From assembly GCA_021796155.1 (NCBI GenBank), contig JAJYOO010000191.1:1-5642 (forward strand): a DNA stretch of 5,642 bases, in the 5' to 3' direction. Source of the stretch: Chloroflexota bacterium (GTDB taxonomy: Bacteria > Chloroflexota > Anaerolineae > Anaerolineales > Villigracilaceae). The notes under the pieces are model-generated. The model searched no databases. It saw only the letters and a program-made list of their open reading frames with translations, and was not told the origin of the DNA. Of this stretch, positions 5,540-5,642 are shown one piece after another (the stretch's first letter is position 1; each line of letters opens with the position of its first letter). The translations under genes were made by a program, and so were the position numbers.

Positions 5540-5642
5540 TTACTTTGATTTTTGTTTCTCAGGTACTTCCAGAACCTGGTCTACCAAGCCATAGTCAACA
5601 GCGGCCTTTGCGTCCATGTAGAAATAGACAAACTGCTGCATC
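5540..5642 (-). CDS. clpP: ATP-dependent Clp protease proteolytic subunit, C-terminal end (partial, anomalous 5' edge)
   Basis: Only the last 33 full codons are present, ending in TAA at 5540-5542. The part MDAKAAVDYGLVDQVLE matches the conserved ClpP C-terminus (the AxEAxEYGLVDxVL block), after which comes a short basic tail EKQKSK. ClpP forms a two-ring, 14-subunit serine protease with ClpX or ClpA/C in the cytoplasm. The active-site Ser and His lie outside the window. Just before MDAK the family normally has an RD segment that carries the catalytic Asp; here the frame reads MQQFVYFY, with no Asp. That stretch coincides with the 22-bp inverted repeat at 5621-5642, so the first 7 codons may not be genuine clpP sequence. 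Confidence in the family is fair given the short fragment. Confidence 0.72.
   Translation of the reverse strand, partial: MQQFVYFYMDAKAAVDYGLVDQVLEVPEKQKSK
5621..5642 (-). repeat. 22-bp inverted repeat, copy 2 (window end, inside clpP)
   Basis: This is an exact inverted copy of 4592-4613, reaching the last base of the window, so its full length is unknown. In the clpP frame it encodes MQQFVYF in place of the conserved aspartate-containing segment. Copy 1 sits in an apparently normal gene end, so this copy is the likelier intruder. Confidence 0.9.

Noticed and set aside
1..5642. CRISPR array, tRNA or rRNA genes, transposase
   Set aside because: No regularly spaced repeats, no cloverleaf-like sequences and no transposase motifs were found; nearly all of the window is explained by the five genes and short spacers.

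Overview
The window carries five protein-coding genes, all on the minus strand. In transcription order they are: the 3' end of a ClpP-type protease gene (cut by the right edge), a DUF1028 protein with a C-terminal peptidoglycan-binding-like tail, a HAD-IIA phosphatase, the 23S rRNA/tRNA adenine methyltransferase rlmN, and a large multi-pass GT-C-type membrane protein of the TIGR03663 (Agl23-like) family (cut by the left edge). The gene set, moderate GC content, palindromic intergenic repeats and lack of clear Shine-Dalgarno sequences suggest a Chloroflexota bacterium, perhaps of the Anaerolineae. This is inference from protein style and gene content; no marker here is decisive.

Layout: 5540-5642 clpP tail; 5496-5516 GC-rich hairpin; 5481-5486 a perfect TATAAT only 7 nt before the DUF1028 start, suggesting a leaderless message; 5473-4607 DUF1028; 4590-4491 a structured REP-like palindromic spacer; 4456-3659 HAD phosphatase; 2 nt later rlmN (GTG start, 3656-2544); a 158-nt spacer with a good sigma-70-type promoter; then 2385-1, an open frame of 795 codons for the membrane protein, still open at the window edge.

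The genes do not form one obvious pathway. HAD and rlmN are almost certainly co-transcribed and translationally coupled. The membrane protein has its own promoter and probably acts in sugar transfer to lipids or cell-surface glycans. ClpP (proteolysis), RlmN (ribosome and tRNA modification) and the HAD enzyme (metabolite dephosphorylation) are housekeeping functions.

Two observations stand out. First, rlmN contains an 84-bp (28-codon) in-frame insertion built around a perfect 17-bp-stem palindrome, placed just before the radical-SAM cysteine motif. It resembles the palindromic elements that insert in frame into genes of Rickettsia. Second, the last 22 bases of the window are an exact inverted copy of 4592-4613, at the end of the DUF1028 gene. 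In the ClpP reading frame this copy replaces the conserved segment that normally carries the catalytic aspartate, which points to a chimeric junction or a real rearrangement at the window end.
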